DNA of 38,640 bases from Candidatus Hydrogenedentes bacterium UBA2224 (GTDB lineage Bacteria; Hydrogenedentota; Hydrogenedentia; Hydrogenedentales; SLHB01), in NCBI GenBank assembly GCA_002348185.1, contig DDYW01000170.1, positions 1-38,640 of the forward strand, given 5' to 3'. Of this stretch, positions 37,463-38,640 are shown one piece after another. Positions within the stretch are counted from its first letter, which is position 1; the number at the start of each line of letters is the position of its first letter. The translations under genes and the position numbers were made by a program. The notes below the pieces were generated by a model, which had not been told where the DNA came from, did no database searches, and was given only the letters and a program-made list of their open reading frames with translations.

Positions 37463-38640
37463 ACGCATTATCGGAACGGTGAGACGGGTGGTCGGCCCCG
37501 TGGTGGAGGCCGGCAAGGTCACCGGGGTGGAGATGCTCGAACTCGTTTTTGTGGGCGACGAGCGTCTTGTGGGCGAGATCGTGCGGATTCGCGGCGATGT
37601 GGCCTGGATCCAGGTCTACGAAGATACGACTGGCCTTCGCCCCGGGGCTCCCGTCATTGGCCAGGGGGAACCCCTGTCGGTAGAGCTGGGACCGGGCCTG
37701 CTGGGAAGCATCTACGACGGCGTTCAGCGTCCGCTCGATGTGCTGCGGGCGCAGATGGGGGATTTCGTGTCCCGGGGCGTTCATGCGCCCGCCCTGTCGC
37801 GCGAAAAGCGCTGGCATTTCAGGCCTTCCGTGAGTCCCCCGTGCCGCGTCCAGGGCGGGGCCGTTCTCGGGGTGGTGCAGGAAACGGAGGTCATCGAACA
37901 CCGGATCCTGACGCCCCCGTGGGTGGAGGGCGAACTGGTGCGGATCGCCCCGGACGGCGACTATGGCATTGAGGATACCGTGGCGACGGTGCGCACGTCC
38001 GGCGGCGACGTCGATCTGCGGTTTTTCCACAAGTGGCCCGTTCGCAAGGGCCGTCCGTATGCCAAACGCCTGCCCTGCGCCGGCCCGTTGATTACCGGGC
38101 AGCGTGTGCTCGATACCCTGTTCCCCGTGGCGCGGGGCGGGGTGGTGGTGGTTCCCGGGGGGTTCGGCACGGGCAAGACGATGGTGCAGCACGCCATCGC
38201 GAAGTGGTGCGACGCCGACCTCGTGGTCTACATCGGGTGCGGCGAACGCGGCAACGAAATGACCGGCGTGCTCACCGAGTTCCCGGAACTGATCGATCCC
38301 CGCACAGGCAAATCGCTGATGGAACGCACGCTGCTCATCGCCAACACGTCGAACATGCCCGTTGCGGCGCGTGAGGCCAGCATCTACACGGGGATCACCA
38401 TCGCCGAGTATTACCGCGACATGGGCTATAACGTCGCCATCATGGCCGATTCCACGTCGCGCTGGGCGGAGGCCCTGCGCGAGCTGTCCGGCCGGATGGA
38501 GGAAATGCCCGCGGACGAGGGGTTCCCGGCCTATCTTCCGACCCGTCTCGCGGAGTTTTACGAGCGAGCCGGCCTCGTCACCACGTTGGGCGGGCACGAG
38601 GGAAGCATCACCACGATCGGCGCCGTGTCGCCGCCCGGCG
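37455..38640 (+). CDS. ntpA: V/A-type ATPase catalytic subunit A, truncated by the window edge
   Basis: About 395 of the usual 580-600 residues are visible. The beta-barrel N-terminus (ERIIGTVRRVVGPVVEAGKV), the non-homologous insert, Walker A (GGFGTGKTMVQH at about 235-246) and the Walker B/hydrophobic segment NVAIMADSTSRWAEALREL are present; the rest lies outside. Subunit A hydrolyses or makes ATP in the catalytic head. ATG at 37455 overlaps the end of subunit E by 8 nt. Genes for B and D would be expected next. Confidence 0.96.
   Translation, partial: MAERIIGTVRRVVGPVVEAGKVTGVEMLELVFVGDERLVGEIVRIRGDVAWIQVYEDTTGLRPGAPVIGQGEPLSVELGPGLLGSIYDGVQRPLDVLRAQMGDFVSRGVHAPALSREKRWHFRPSVSPPCRVQGGAVLGVVQETEVIEHRILTPPWVEGELVRIAPDGDYGIEDTVATVRTSGGDVDLRFFHKWPVRKGRPYAKRLPCAGPLITGQRVLDTLFPVARGGVVVVPGGFGTGKTMVQHAIAKWCDADLVVYIGCGERGNEMTGVLTEFPELIDPRTGKSLMERTLLIANTSNMPVAAREASIYTGITIAEYYRDMGYNVAIMADSTSRWAEALRELSGRMEEMPADEGFPAYLPTRLAEFYERAGLVTTLGGHEGSITTIGAVSPPG

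Overview
ORGANISM. The window is GC-rich bacterial DNA from a diderm (Gram-negative-type) organism: it carries an LptE-like lipoprotein and a BamD-like TPR protein. It also has a V/A-type ATPase operon, several secreted carbohydrate-active proteins (heparinase II/III-like, GH36 with NPCBM, two GH TIM-barrel proteins, a CBM9-like protein) and REP-like palindromes whose translations recur in junk ORFs of such genomes. This mix is typical of PVC or Hydrogenedentota/Sumerlaeota-type polysaccharide degraders. The phylum is an inference. No rRNA, tRNA, CRISPR array or intact insertion sequence was found.

LAYOUT. (1) 1-7386, leftward housekeeping genes: the first codons of a truncated gene at the left edge; parA-parB-serS-sirtuin behind a good sigma70-type promoter; then bamD-like/lptE/holA/DinB-like, also behind a recognisable promoter. 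(2) 7387-9974, origin-like block: a gene for only the C-terminal half of MazG, a noncoding stretch with three TGTGGA DnaA-box-like repeats spaced exactly 11 bp, dnaA and its terminator. No dnaN follows dnaA. (3) 10075-21947, accessory metabolism: URO-D-like methyltransferase, two putative glycosidases, OsmC-like protein with a small unknown partner, DUF4139 protein, heparinase-like lyase, a four-helix-bundle gene coupled to a remnant of a type I restriction hsdS gene, a CBM9-like protein and the missing N-terminal half of MazG. (4) 22057-28318, sugar-catabolic locus: a dapA-like lyase and a sugar nucleotidyltransferase run left; a fucose-isomerase-like protein, a class II aldolase and an FGGY kinase run right from overlapping divergent promoters. 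(5) 28319-28779, a 461-bp noncoding stretch packed with palindromes and a 9-bp minisatellite. (6) 28780-32494, a Tat-type cysteine-rich protein with an internal duplication, convergent with a secreted GH36 alpha-galactosidase. (7) 32793 to the right edge, a V/A-type ATPase operon (G/H-like, C, I, K, F, E, A), cut within subunit A.

HOW IT FITS TOGETHER. The isomerase-aldolase-kinase trio forms a complete route from an aldose through a phosphorylated ketose to C3 units, with sugars plausibly supplied by the secreted hydrolases. The chromosome-maintenance genes (parAB, dnaA, DnaA boxes) mark an origin-proximal region. Hand-counted base composition also changes from C-rich to G-rich on the + strand near 28.4 kb whatever the gene direction, which is origin-like and leaves the exact origin position open. 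The points most worth a second look are the clean MazG fission, the duplicated Tat protein, the 9-bp repeat family shared by a coding and two noncoding loci, and the hsdS/four-helix-bundle remnant.
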